Part shown: positions 33,309-42,010 of the stretch, piece after piece | Layout of the letters: every line of letters begins with the position of its first letter | Position numbering within the stretch: position 1 is the stretch's first letter | Source of the DNA: Ensifer aridi | GTDB lineage: Bacteria; Pseudomonadota; Alphaproteobacteria; Rhizobiales; Rhizobiaceae | Direction of reading: 5' to 3' | DNA length: 64,000 nucleotides | NCBI RefSeq assembly: GCF_002078505.1 | Contig: NZ_LUAV01000037.1 | Location: forward strand, 102,435-166,434 | Position numbers and translations under genes: made by a program | Notes under the pieces: model-generated | What the model was told of the DNA's origin: nothing | Seen by the model: the letters and a program-made list of their open reading frames with translations, nothing else | The model's database searches: none

Positions 33309-34315
33309 GCCGCCCCGCGGTAGCCTTTGCGATGCAGCCCGAACGAACGCGACATGTCCTGACGCCGGAACTCCTCTCGCGGCTCGGCGATGTCGCCCGG
33401 ATACTCGATGAAGCGCCGATGACGTCCTTCGATGACGAACGGGCAAAGCGGCTGCTGGCGGAAGCGGAAATCCTGGTCACCGGATGGGGCGCGCCGCTCT
33501 TCGATAGAGCAGCACTGGCGCTGACGCCGCATCTCCGCCTCATCGTTCACGCGGCCGGAACCGTCAAAGGCGTCGTCAACGACTGCGTCTTCGACGCCGG
33601 AGTGCCGGTCAGCCATGCGGCCGCGGCAAATGCTGTGCCCGTCGCCGAGTTCACGCTTGCCGCGATCATCTTTGCCGGCAAGCAGGTTTTCCGCTTCCGC
33701 GATCTCTATGCCGCCGACCGGGGTCGCAGCCGCACCCATCTGCTCCAGGGCCAGCCGGTCGGGAACTATCGCCGCACAGTCGGAATCATCGGCGCCTCAC
33801 GGATCGGACGACGGGTGATCGAATTGCTTCGCCCTTTCGATCATCAGGTGCTGCTCTATGATCCATTGGTTGGAGAAGAGGACGCGACCGCACTTCATGT
33901 CGAGAAGATCGATCTCGATACGCTGATGGCGCGCTCGGACATCGTGTCGCTACACGCGCCCTCGCTGCCGGAGACCCGGCACATGATCGACGCGCGGCGC
34001 CTGTCCCTGATGAAAGATGGCGCGACGCTGATCAACACGGCGCGCGGTGCACTCGTCGACGAGGCGGCGCTGATCGACAGGTTGAAGACGGGTTCGATCA
34101 ACGCCATCATCGACGTGACCGATCCTGAAATACCGCATGAAAATTCGCCCTTCTACGACCTGCCGAACGTGTTCCTGACCCCGCATATCGCCGGCGCGAT
34201 CGGTCTCGAGCGCACACGCCTCGGCGAGATGGCAATCGATGAAATCGCCCGATTCGTCAAAGGCAGGCCGTTGCATTTCGAGATCCGCAAGGCCGATCTG
34301 GAGAAAATGGCATGA
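33305..34315 (+). CDS. D-isomer 2-hydroxyacid dehydrogenase family protein
   Basis: A 336-residue NAD(P)-dependent dehydrogenase beginning at 33305 (MSRPAVAFAMQPERT), where the start overlaps the DUF2264 stop; the frame is open upstream but within that gene. The Rossmann motif GIIGASRIGRRVIELLRPF lies near residue 160, the substrate arginine in NTARGALVDEAALI, and the catalytic histidine in LTPHIAGAIG. The catalytic acid is likely in the DVTDPEIPHENSP stretch. Such enzymes reduce 2-keto acids or oxidise sugar-like hydroxyacids. In this operon it probably handles a sugar acid derived from the imported carbohydrate. Confidence 0.87.
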   Translation: MSRPAVAFAMQPERTRHVLTPELLSRLGDVARILDEAPMTSFDDERAKRLLAEAEILVTGWGAPLFDRAALALTPHLRLIVHAAGTVKGVVNDCVFDAGVPVSHAAAANAVPVAEFTLAAIIFAGKQVFRFRDLYAADRGRSRTHLLQGQPVGNYRRTVGIIGASRIGRRVIELLRPFDHQVLLYDPLVGEEDATALHVEKIDLDTLMARSDIVSLHAPSLPETRHMIDARRLSLMKDGATLINTARGALVDEAALIDRLKTGSINAIIDVTDPEIPHENSPFYDLPNVFLTPHIAGAIGLERTRLGEMAIDEIARFVKGRPLHFEIRKADLEKMA

Positions 34316-35094
34316 GCGGTTTCGAACCTGGGCTCTGCACAGTTACCTTCCGCAAGATCGGCGTAGAGAAAATAGTGGACCTGGCGGTGGCAGCCCGTCT
34401 CGCCGCGATCGAATGGGCCGGCGACGCGCATGTTCCTCCCGGTGACCTGGCCATCGCGCGGACCGTCGCGCGGCTGTGCGAAAGGGCCGGCTTGTCAGCG
34501 TCCTACGGTTCCTACGTGGCGCCGCCGACGTCTGACCTCTCCGACCTCATGCGCGCACTGGAGAGTGCAATCACACTCGGCGCCTCCAACATCCGCATCT
34601 GGCCGGGAACACGCCAGCGCGATTCGAGGGATTATAGCACCGGTGAAAGGCGCGCGGTCGCCGAAGCAATCCGCGACATGGGCGCAGAGGCCGCACGGCA
34701 CGGGATGACCGTGTCACTCGAATATCACCCGCAGTCTCTGACGGATGATACGGACTCGGCGCGCCGCCTGATCGATGAGATCGCCCATGAGAATGTCTAC
34801 CTCTACTGGCAGCCGCGGCCCGGACTTCCTCTTGAAGAGGCGCTGACGGAGATCGGCGAGATCGGCGAGCATGTGTCCCATGTCCATGTTTTCGCCTGGG
34901 ACCGCGACCGCAACCGCTTTCCCTTGAGGTCCGCGGCCGACTATTGGCGAAGGGTTCTCGGCGCCATGCCCGCTTCACGCTGGACCGGGCGCCGCTTTGC
35001 CATGCTTGAATTCGTCGCAAATGACGATCCAACGGTATTTCTGGAAGACGCTGCAACGCTCCGGAGACTTCTTGAACAGAGCGGTCGCGGCTGA
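34312..35094 (+). CDS. TIM-barrel sugar phosphate isomerase/epimerase family protein
   Basis: A 260-residue protein of the xylose-isomerase-like (AP endonuclease 2) TIM-barrel family: GLCTVTFRKIGVEKIVDLA, AIEWAGDAHV with a metal-ligand Glu, IRIWPG, VSLEYHPQSLTDD with a second Glu and a His, YWQPRPG, and HVSHVHVFAW. The start overlaps the dehydrogenase stop in ATGA. It completes the four-gene operon and is followed by about 150 bp of non-coding sequence. Specific substrate unknown; context suggests isomerisation of a sugar or uronic acid. Confidence 0.84.
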   Translation: MSGFEPGLCTVTFRKIGVEKIVDLAVAARLAAIEWAGDAHVPPGDLAIARTVARLCERAGLSASYGSYVAPPTSDLSDLMRALESAITLGASNIRIWPGTRQRDSRDYSTGERRAVAEAIRDMGAEAARHGMTVSLEYHPQSLTDDTDSARRLIDEIAHENVYLYWQPRPGLPLEEALTEIGEIGEHVSHVHVFAWDRDRNRFPLRSAADYWRRVLGAMPASRWTGRRFAMLEFVANDDPTVFLEDAATLRRLLEQSGRG

Positions 35095-35249
35095 GAACCG
35101 AGAGGCTTGCCATCAGGGGCCTATGAACCCGGATGACTCCGCAAGAGCCACTTTGTGTGAGCTGTATCCAGACCGGTCGCATCCGAATTCGTGCGGCCGA
35201 CGAAACATCCACGGAGTTTCTTATTTCCAGGGATACGGCGGGTGAAATC

Positions 35250-35663
35250 TCATGACGGTTGCCCCCGCCTGTCCTGGCCCGTTACTCCCTGCTCAGGGGC
35301 GAGTTCTTCGCCTTTCATGAATTCTTGTTCGGATGAACAAGTTCTCTGGCTGCAGACGGCATTTGACCGACCGGCCGGGCGCCAGGCGAATCCCTCACGC
35401 GCCAATGCCGCCGCTTCGAAAATGCTGCCCTCCAATGCCGTTCTTATGCCATAGTAAGAGATGACGTCTGTCGCGACGACCCGCATCAGCACCCCTCTAT
35501 CGACAGCCCGCACTGTGGCCTCGCCATCAACGAACAGGAAGGTCTTTTCCATCCCGTTGTCGGCGGTTGACACGCTCAGCTCGGCGATGCGAAGTGAAAC
35601 ATCATGAACAACGCCTGTTGAATTTTGCAGCAAGACACAGCACTCCGACAGATGCTCGTACAT
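35250..35663 (-). CDS. 137-residue protein of unknown function downstream of an oxoamine synthase gene
   Basis: Starts at the ATG at 35663, with AAGGA seven bases upstream; an in-frame TTG at 35684 is less likely. The soluble product opens MYEHLSECCVLLQNSTGVV, with a CC pair, and continues with a beta-alpha pattern (FLFVDGEATVRAVDRGVLM). I recognise no family. It follows the alpha-oxoamine-synthase-like gene on the same strand by 58 bp, so it is probably cotranscribed. The last 25 residues are polar and may be disordered. Confidence 0.5.
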   Translation of the reverse strand: MYEHLSECCVLLQNSTGVVHDVSLRIAELSVSTADNGMEKTFLFVDGEATVRAVDRGVLMRVVATDVISYYGIRTALEGSIFEAAALAREGFAWRPAGRSNAVCSQRTCSSEQEFMKGEELAPEQGVTGQDRRGQPS

Positions 35664-35721
35664 AGAGAATCCTTGTTCATTCAATGGTGATCTGAATCCG
35701 GGTACGCCCGTCGTTGGCGCC

Positions 35722-36984
35722 TCAGTGCTGCCGAGAGTCTTCTATCTCCGCAAGGACCTCTTTGACCGCGCCGCCCACCCCTCGGATGTCGTCCTCCGAG
35801 TGGCCCGCTGTCGGGCAGAGGCGCAGCCCTGCCCTGCCTCTCGCAACTGTAGGAAAGAAAATGGCCGACGTGTAAAAACCGCGATCGAGCAAGGCTTTCG
35901 CTGCCCCGATGGCTGTCAGTTCGTCGCCGATCTCCACGGTTCGGATAGGCAAGGGCGAGCCCGTCTGATCGGTCGGAACGAGGCTATCAAAAAGGGCGGT
36001 CCTCATTCGGAGAGCCTGCTGAAGATCGGCAAGCTCTTTCGTGCGATGGAGTTCCTGCGAAGCAAATGCTGCGCCGATGGCTGCGACGTTGAGCGACGCC
36101 GAGAAGGCGTGCGCTACGGCGAACCTGCGAAACAGCTCTTCCTGTCGCGCCGTGCCGAGCATAATCATGCCACCCGAAGCTCCAAATCCCTTTCCGAGCG
36201 ACGCGGCAATGATCGTCCGTTCACCCAAGTAGCCACGGATCTGCGATCTTGCGAAGCCCTCCCCATGCTCGCCGAAAATCGAGATCCCGTGGGCGTCGTC
36301 GATGTAGAGAAAGAGACCATATCGCTTCTGAAGTCGGCGCAGTTCCTCGATGTCAGCACTTCCGCCCATCGAATAGACGCCGTCACAAACGTAAGCCACA
36401 CAGGCATTGCTGCGGCAGAGGGTCTCTAAGGCGTCTATGTCATTGTGTGCTATCGTCTCGACCCTGGTTTCGGCGGCGATGGTTCCCTTGTGAAAGGCGA
36501 GCGTCGCGTGGGCCAAGCGGTCGAATACCATCACTGGCCTCACGCCACCGGTCAGGTGTCCGGAGGCGATCAGCGGCAATGCACTCATGTTGGCGGCAAG
36601 AACGGTGGTATAGGTGATCACCCGCGCGGCGAACAAGTCCGATAGCGCCGCCTCCAGATCGCCGAGGATCGAGAAATTGAGCCGCGTTCTTGCACATGAC
36701 CAATGGAGCGCACCGTATTTGTTCAGAGCCTCGACCGCGCCGGCAGTTATCTTCGGATGATTATCCAAGCCGAGATAAGAACAGCGCACGAAGTCAACGA
36801 CCTTGCGCCCGCGGTCGTGGGAAAGCGCCACGACACGGCCCTTGAGGGGACGCCCGTATATCGCCATAAGCCCGTGAAAGTGCGCGGCATCGAAATGGCT
36901 TTGGGCGTAGCGTATCAAGCTGCCGGTGTTCCTTTGAGCGCCACTACCCGCGATGGTCCCCTGTCCTGGCGTTTTCCCTTCCAT
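35722..36984 (-). CDS. PLP-dependent alpha-oxoamine synthase-like acyltransferase (AONS/KBL/RkpG-like)
   Basis: A 420-residue fold-type I PLP enzyme. The oxoamine synthase hallmarks are present: CSYLGLDNHPKIT, GALHWSCARTRLNFSILGDLE, the cofactor aspartate and histidine in YIDDAHGISIFGEHG (D229-H232), and the Schiff-base lysine K265 in ASLGKGFGASGG. Family members condense an acyl-CoA with an amino acid (KBL, AONS, serine palmitoyltransferase), make a hydroxyketone signal (CqsA), or act in rhizobial K-antigen synthesis (RkpG). No biotin genes are nearby, so BioF is unlikely. The gene lies between a 137-residue unknown and an unusual PhoB-like regulator. The promoter region 36985-37161 is very AT-rich. 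Confidence 0.82.
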   Translation of the reverse strand: MEGKTPGQGTIAGSGAQRNTGSLIRYAQSHFDAAHFHGLMAIYGRPLKGRVVALSHDRGRKVVDFVRCSYLGLDNHPKITAGAVEALNKYGALHWSCARTRLNFSILGDLEAALSDLFAARVITYTTVLAANMSALPLIASGHLTGGVRPVMVFDRLAHATLAFHKGTIAAETRVETIAHNDIDALETLCRSNACVAYVCDGVYSMGGSADIEELRRLQKRYGLFLYIDDAHGISIFGEHGEGFARSQIRGYLGERTIIAASLGKGFGASGGMIMLGTARQEELFRRFAVAHAFSASLNVAAIGAAFASQELHRTKELADLQQALRMRTALFDSLVPTDQTGSPLPIRTVEIGDELTAIGAAKALLDRGFYTSAIFFPTVARGRAGLRLCPTAGHSEDDIRGVGGAVKEVLAEIEDSRQH

Positions 36985-37161
36985 CCGAAAATCCCCCGAT
37001 TCATTTGAATATTACGGAAGATTTAATTCGACATTTCCCAAACTCAACAAAGTATTTGAGAAATTTTTACAGCGTTTTTTGAAATTAATCTTTGAACTTT
37101 CGTAACAAAATGGCACTTATATACCGTACGGAGAAAAACTTAACATTGTGAACTTCTACCA
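36985..37161. promoter_or_regulatory. AT-rich intergenic region upstream of the oxoamine synthase gene
   Basis: A 177-bp gap that is far richer in A and T than the genes on either side, with runs such as GAAAAACTTAACATT and TTTTTTGAAATTAATC. It should hold the promoter of the leftward oxoamine synthase gene and sits directly downstream of the response-regulator gene on the same strand. No clear dyad was found. Confidence 0.4.
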
Positions 37162-37905
37162 CTAAATTTCATCAATATCGATGGCATAGCCGGTGGCCCT
37201 GACCGTGCGAATAAGATTACGGCCGGTCAGACGCTCGAGCGACCGACGCAAGCGACCGATATGCACATCCACGGTACGCGGCTGCACGTACCGATTTGAT
37301 GGCCAAGCCGCTGCGATCAGGTCCAGACGGCTGCGCACCCGGCCTGGTGCTTCCAGCAAGCATCGCAGCAGGTTGAATTCGATGGGACCGAATTGAACTT
37401 CTTCATCGCCATATCTAACGAGACGGCGCCCGGGCTCTATTCTTAGCGCGCCAAACGTGCCAGCACCCTTTTCCCCTTGCGCAACTGTCGGTGGCTTATC
37501 ATTCGCCCCGTTTCTCGGCAGGGAACCAAGGTACGCCAACAGCCTTGCCGGCGAGACCGGGCGCACGAAGTTTTCGTCAACCCCGGCTTTCAGCAACGCT
37601 AGATAGTATCGCTCATCCCCCGACGAAACGAGTGCGATAGTCGGGATGCGCGAGGTTGCGTCGCCAGCCTTAATAGCGGCACAGGTTCTCAACGTGAGCT
37701 CTGAATCCTCTGCCGAATCCAGGATAATTGCCGTGACCGGCCTTGTCGCGGCCTGGTCCACTATTTCTTCCTCGCTCACCAACGTTGTCTGAAAGCCTTC
37801 CGACGCCAGGATGTGTGCAAGCAGCACATAGAAGTTTGCATTACCCGAACAAATCAGAACCGAGGGTTTTGTATGCTGAACCTTCATGCGATCAAGCTCT
37901 CTCAT
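37162..37905 (-). CDS. OmpR/PhoB-type regulator with degenerate receiver domain
   Basis: A 247-residue protein if started at the ATG at 37905; GTG 37935 and ATG 37887 are alternatives. The N-terminal receiver has the phosphoacceptor strand AIILDSAEDS, but the usual acidic pair after strand 1 is SG (VLICSGNANFY) and the conserved lysine is replaced (NFVRPVSP). The C-terminal winged helix is well conserved: FGPIEFNLLRCLLEAPG, RSRLDLIAAAWP, RTVDVHIGRLRRSLE, IRTVRATGYAID. No histidine kinase is nearby. It shares its layout with the regulator at 38810-39511. Phosphorylation is doubtful. Confidence 0.84.
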   Translation of the reverse strand: MRELDRMKVQHTKPSVLICSGNANFYVLLAHILASEGFQTTLVSEEEIVDQAATRPVTAIILDSAEDSELTLRTCAAIKAGDATSRIPTIALVSSGDERYYLALLKAGVDENFVRPVSPARLLAYLGSLPRNGANDKPPTVAQGEKGAGTFGALRIEPGRRLVRYGDEEVQFGPIEFNLLRCLLEAPGRVRSRLDLIAAAWPSNRYVQPRTVDVHIGRLRRSLERLTGRNLIRTVRATGYAIDIDEI

Positions 37906-38121
37906 CGCCGCTCTCTTCTTGAGATTTGATGTCACAAAAATTGGAAATAATACGCTCGCACTGCCTGCGTAATCCTTGAATTTTTAGTGGTTTTGTTCGA
38001 AACTGCGATCACAGGTTAAAAATCATGGGATTTCCTTCTTCGTTTGTTGCAACATTTTGGTGAATCGCCGTGAGATAGGCGCTCTTTGGATTAAGCGAAC
38101 CGGGTTCGCTATTCATGCTCC

Positions 38122-38700
38122 ATGGCTTCAGAGAACGCGCCAGAATCGATGAAGACCAGCCTCGACCATCTTCCGCATCGAAAGCAGCGCGAGCTCGCGC
38201 GCATCGTCGAGGTTTTGAATGAGGAATTCGAAGACGCCCTCAAGGAGGGAACGGCCGACTCCAAGAAGCGTGGCCGAATTTTGAAGATCATTCCCTTCGG
38301 CTCTTACGCTCGAGGGACATGGGTCGACGAGCCACACATGAACAAGGGATACAAGTCAGACTACGACCTGTTGATCGTCGTCAACAACAGGAAGCTTACG
38401 GACCTTGCCGCTTACTGGCATAAGGCACAGGACGTTTGCTTCGGCTCCAAGGCGTGGAAACGGCGGTGATTTTTTATCGTCCACTCGCGCCGCGAAGTGA
38501 ACACAGGCCTGCGAGAGGGACGATATTTCTTCGTCGATGTCCGCAGGGATGGGATTGTTCCTTTACGAGTTGGACGACGAACCTCTGGCGACTCCAAAGC
38601 CACTCAGTCCGGCCCACGAGTATGAAACCGCAAGGAGACATTTCGTTCGCGCCAAAAGGCAGATTACAGCTTCTGGTTCGGGGTGTTTCTTCGACTGAGG
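38122..38700 (+). pseudogene. decayed nucleotidyltransferase/HEPN-domain protein gene
   Basis: The first 105 codons are intact and encode the N-terminus of a MNT-HEPN family protein: KQRELARIVEVLNEEFEDAL, the nucleotidyltransferase motif GSYARG (60-65) and DYDLLIVV (D80/D82). After HKAQD the frame ends at 38469. A second frame continues the family pattern (FIVHSRREVNTGLREGRYFF, DVRRDGI) from about 38470 to 38560, and a third (LYELDDEPLATPKPLSP) from about 38562 to 38697. So at least two frameshifts plus loss of sequence have broken the gene, and the HEPN domain is absent. Family members are often toxin-antitoxin components or mobile-element cargo. Confidence 0.75.
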
Positions 38701-38809
38701 GACCGCCTCCTGCAGCGGTTCATCATGCAGTGTCTGGACGACGGAAAGGCAGACAGCGAGATTACCGGGCGGCTTGGCCGCGGCGGTGCCCGGGCGACTT
38801 GTAGGGGGG

Positions 38810-39511
38810 TCAGTTGCCCAATGTCGGAACGAGGGCGTCGAGCGAATAGCCGACAGATCGCACTGTGCGGATAACATCGGGCCCATATCGATTCAGCGCA
38901 CGCCTGATGTGACCGATGTGGATGTCGACGGTGCGCGGCTCGACTTCTGCCTCGGGCGACCAGCCCGCAGCGATCAGGTCGTCGCGACTATGCACGACAT
39001 CGGGCATTTTCATGAGTTGCAGAAGCAATCTGAACTGAAGCGCGGAAAGGTTCACGATGTGACCGTTTCGCGTAACTCGGACTCTCGGGACGTTCATTTC
39101 GATGTCCGCATGCCTGTATGTTTGCTCAGCCGCGAGGCCCGGGCAGTCAGACAGTTTCGCTCGAATGCCCTGCAAGAATGCGAGCAGCCGTCGCGGGTCG
39201 TAGGGGCTGCTTATGACGGCGTCGATACCCGCACCACCCGGATCATAGCTGAGATTCGTTCCCGACTCATTTGTAAACGCTGCGACCGGCACGCGGTCGC
39301 TGCTTTCCTCGTTGATGCGACGGCAAAGGCTGAAGCCCTCCGGGTTCGAGCAGTCGACCAGGACAGCAAGCGGTCCTTCGGTCTGGATTCCTCCGAGCAA
39401 CTCGCTCTCGTGAGCGCAGAGCCGAACAGGAAAACCCTCAGCCTTGAGGATATACGCCAGGAGAAGGAAGAGCTCCGCGTTGCCGGTATAAATCAACACG
39501 CCCGCATGCAT
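38810..39511 (-). CDS. OmpR/PhoB-type regulator with degenerate receiver domain, cotranscribed with catabolic genes
   Basis: I start at the ATG at 39511 (MHAGVLIYTGNAEL), with GGAG seven bases upstream; 233 residues. The receiver strand 1 is IYTGNAE instead of the acidic pair, the phosphoacceptor position is kept (AVLVDCSNPE), and the lysine is lost (AVISSPYDP). The winged helix is intact (LSALQFRLLLQLMKMP, RTVDIHIGHIRRALN, IRTVRSVGYSLD). It lies 13 bp after the SDR stop, so it appears to be the last gene of the aminotransferase-ThDP-SDR operon. It is a paralogue of the regulator at 37162-37905. Confidence 0.84.
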   Translation of the reverse strand: MHAGVLIYTGNAELFLLLAYILKAEGFPVRLCAHESELLGGIQTEGPLAVLVDCSNPEGFSLCRRINEESSDRVPVAAFTNESGTNLSYDPGGAGIDAVISSPYDPRRLLAFLQGIRAKLSDCPGLAAEQTYRHADIEMNVPRVRVTRNGHIVNLSALQFRLLLQLMKMPDVVHSRDDLIAAGWSPEAEVEPRTVDIHIGHIRRALNRYGPDVIRTVRSVGYSLDALVPTLGN

Positions 39512-39524
39512 AGCGCACTCCACC

Positions 39525-40301
39525 TCAAAGCGGTGCATACTCCCCGCCATTGACGTCCAGGGTCGCTCCGTTCACGTATGCGGCCTCGTCGGACGCCAGG
39601 AAGCCAATCACTGCCGCGACCTCTTCCGGCTCCCCCATCCGCCCAGCCGGAATGCGCGCCACGGCCGCACGATTGACCGCGCTGTCGCGCGGTCCCGCCA
39701 ACGCGGTGGCGATGCGGCCAGGCGCAACCAAATTGATGGTGATGCCGTGTGCCGCGTATCGGACGACAAGCGAGCGGGCAAGTCCCGCAAGTGCCGCTTT
39801 CGAAGTGACATAGGCGGCGCCGGCAATCTTCGGCAGCGCGCGCCCGGCGATGGAGCCGACGAATACGACGCGGCCAAAACCTTGCGCGACCATGCCAGGC
39901 AAGGCTGCCTGGCAGCAGAGCATTGCGCCCGTCAGATTGACGGACAAAACGGCGTTCCACTCATCGAGCGTCATCTGCTGGAAGGGCGTTGCGCCGTCAC
40001 GCCCCTTTGGGGATATTCCGGCGTTGCAAACGAGAATCTCCGCTCTTCCCCAATGCTCTTCCACTTCGCGAAAGAAAGCGAATACCTGCTTCGGGTCAAT
40101 GAGATCGACGCAGCGCACGAACACGCGTTCGAAGTCGAATAACGTCGAAAGCTCGCGAGCGGCGCCATCGACGTTGGTAGGGCTCTGGCCGAAGACGGCG
40201 ACGCGATATCCGCGTTCGAGCAGGTGACGGGCTGTGGCCAGCCCGATCCCCGATGTGCCGCCGGTCACCACTGCAATTCTTGGTGCCGCCCGACCCGTCA
40301 T
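39525..40301 (-). CDS. short-chain dehydrogenase/reductase
   Basis: A 258-residue classical SDR: cofactor motif TGGTSGIG (14-21), NAG in LVCNAGISPKG, catalytic Ser in VFVGSIAG, YVTSK for the Tyr/Lys pair, and the C-terminal GATLDVNGGEYAPL typical of 3-ketoacyl-reductase-like members. The absence of an acidic residue directly after beta-strand 2 (VAVFGQSPTN) hints at NADP use, weakly. The start overlaps the ThDP enzyme stop by four bases. It probably reduces a carbonyl produced by the upstream enzymes, or oxidises an alcohol. Confidence 0.9.
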   Translation of the reverse strand: MTGRAAPRIAVVTGGTSGIGLATARHLLERGYRVAVFGQSPTNVDGAARELSTLFDFERVFVRCVDLIDPKQVFAFFREVEEHWGRAEILVCNAGISPKGRDGATPFQQMTLDEWNAVLSVNLTGAMLCCQAALPGMVAQGFGRVVFVGSIAGRALPKIAGAAYVTSKAALAGLARSLVVRYAAHGITINLVAPGRIATALAGPRDSAVNRAAVARIPAGRMGEPEEVAAVIGFLASDEAAYVNGATLDVNGGEYAPL

Positions 40302-42010
40302 GCCGCGTCATCCATGTTGGCAAATAGCGACAGAGGCGGATGCGCCGCGGGATCGGTCATCACCTCGATGAGAAGCGGTCCTTCAGACAGGCCACGCCGT
40401 AATTGGAAGGCGAGCTCACTCGGGTCATCGACGCGGACAGCCGGGCAGCCGCAGGCCTCCGCCAGTCTTGCGTGATGGACCTCGGCAAAGTGGCAGGCAG
40501 ACGTATAGCTGCCGAACTTCACCGCCTCCGCATCGCGCTGGAAACCAAGGATGCCATTGTTAAGCACGACGATGGCAACAGGGAGCTTCATCCTCACCAT
40601 GGTCTCGAGTTCTGCCCAACTGTGGGCGAAACCGCCATCACCGACGATGGCAATGACAGGTTTATCTGGGCGGGCGACCTTGGCGCCGATGGCGAGAGGC
40701 AGGCCCCAACCGAGACCAGCCAGTCCGCGTGGCGTGATGAACCGCATTCCGCCGACCGGCGCCCGCAATTGGCCCAGTACCCACATCGAAGAATAGCTGG
40801 CATCGGCGACAACCGTCGTCTCGCCGGTCAGCAGATGCTGAAGCTCCGCCATAAGTCGCTCCGGGCGTATGGGGCTGGACGGGGAGGTCGCGACATCCCG
40901 CCGGTCCCGTTCAAAGCGCTTCCAGCATGCGGCGATGGTCTCCTCCAGCGTTGCGCGACCCGTTTTCCGCCGCGTCAGGTCAATGCGCTGGAGCGCCTCG
41001 CGTAGCGCCGCCAGCGTTTCCCGGGCATCGCCCACGAGCCGGATTGCCTCGTAATTTCGCCCGATTTCGGCTGGGTCGACGTCGACGTGGACAATTGTCG
41101 CTTTCGTCGGAATCTGGCGCCAACTGTCCGTTCCGTTCTGATTGGTGCGCGTCCCGATCAGAATGACGAGATCCGCATCATCGACTAACGCGGACGTGTG
41201 ACGACCGAGCGAACGTGGGCCGACCAGGGATCCTAGGACGCCGGCGGAAAGCGGATGATGTTCGTCAACCGCGCCCTTTCCCATGTTGGTGGTGAACACC
41301 GGCAGGCTCGCGTATTCCTGCAGTAGCGTGAGCTCTACCGCGGCACCTCCGCAGTGAACCCCGCCGCCGGCAATGACGATCGGCGCCTGCGCCGACGCGA
41401 TGAGAAATGCCGCCTCGGCCAGTGCTGCATCCGACGGGCGAACCCGATCCAGAGGCCAATGACCGAGACTCCTGGACCTCGCTGCTATTGGCGCCCGCGC
41501 CTCTTCGCGCAGGAGATCAGCGGGAAGCAGGAGCGCGGCCGGGCCGGCACGGCCTGACGCCGCAGCCGTGAATGCAGCATCCACGTAGTCGTCGATTCGC
41601 TCCGGGACCGTGACGCGCCGAACCCATTTGGTGCAGGATTGGAAGAGAGCGATCTGATCGAGATCCTGAAACGCATTCTTGTCCGTTTGGTCGCGCTCGA
41701 CGTCCTGCACAAGCGCCACGATCGGCACGCTCGCCTTCAAGGCCTCGGCAAGTGGCGGCACAAGCAATGTGGCCGCGGGACCGTTCTGTGCGGCGACGAC
41801 ACCGACCTTGCCAGAAAGGCGCGCATAGCCATCGGCCATCGCGCCACCCATGTTCTCTTGCCGATAGGCGATCTGGCGAATGCCGATCGCCTCGGCGGCG
41901 AGGATCACCGCCGACGGCAGGCTTTGGCCGAAGATGAACTCCACTCCGTGGCGACGCAGATTTGCGGCAATACGCTGTGCAACGGTCTCAACAGTATCGC
42001 GTTTCGTCAT
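40298..42010 (-). CDS. thiamine diphosphate-dependent enzyme, acetolactate synthase-like
   Basis: A 570-residue three-domain ThDP enzyme. The catalytic glutamate is E52 in YRQENMGGAMADGYAR; the central domain has IVIAGGGVHCGG; the ThDP motif is GDGGFAHSWAELETM to VVLNNGILGFQ. It is close in layout to catabolic acetolactate synthase, oxalyl-CoA decarboxylase and sulfoacetaldehyde acetyltransferase, but I cannot assign one of these. The missing FAD-type context and the position beside an aminotransferase suggest cleavage or condensation of a 2-keto or aldehyde product. It overlaps both neighbours by four bases. Confidence 0.87.
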   Translation of the reverse strand: MTKRDTVETVAQRIAANLRRHGVEFIFGQSLPSAVILAAEAIGIRQIAYRQENMGGAMADGYARLSGKVGVVAAQNGPAATLLVPPLAEALKASVPIVALVQDVERDQTDKNAFQDLDQIALFQSCTKWVRRVTVPERIDDYVDAAFTAAASGRAGPAALLLPADLLREEARAPIAARSRSLGHWPLDRVRPSDAALAEAAFLIASAQAPIVIAGGGVHCGGAAVELTLLQEYASLPVFTTNMGKGAVDEHHPLSAGVLGSLVGPRSLGRHTSALVDDADLVILIGTRTNQNGTDSWRQIPTKATIVHVDVDPAEIGRNYEAIRLVGDARETLAALREALQRIDLTRRKTGRATLEETIAACWKRFERDRRDVATSPSSPIRPERLMAELQHLLTGETTVVADASYSSMWVLGQLRAPVGGMRFITPRGLAGLGWGLPLAIGAKVARPDKPVIAIVGDGGFAHSWAELETMVRMKLPVAIVVLNNGILGFQRDAEAVKFGSYTSACHFAEVHHARLAEACGCPAVRVDDPSELAFQLRRGLSEGPLLIEVMTDPAAHPPLSLFANMDDAA

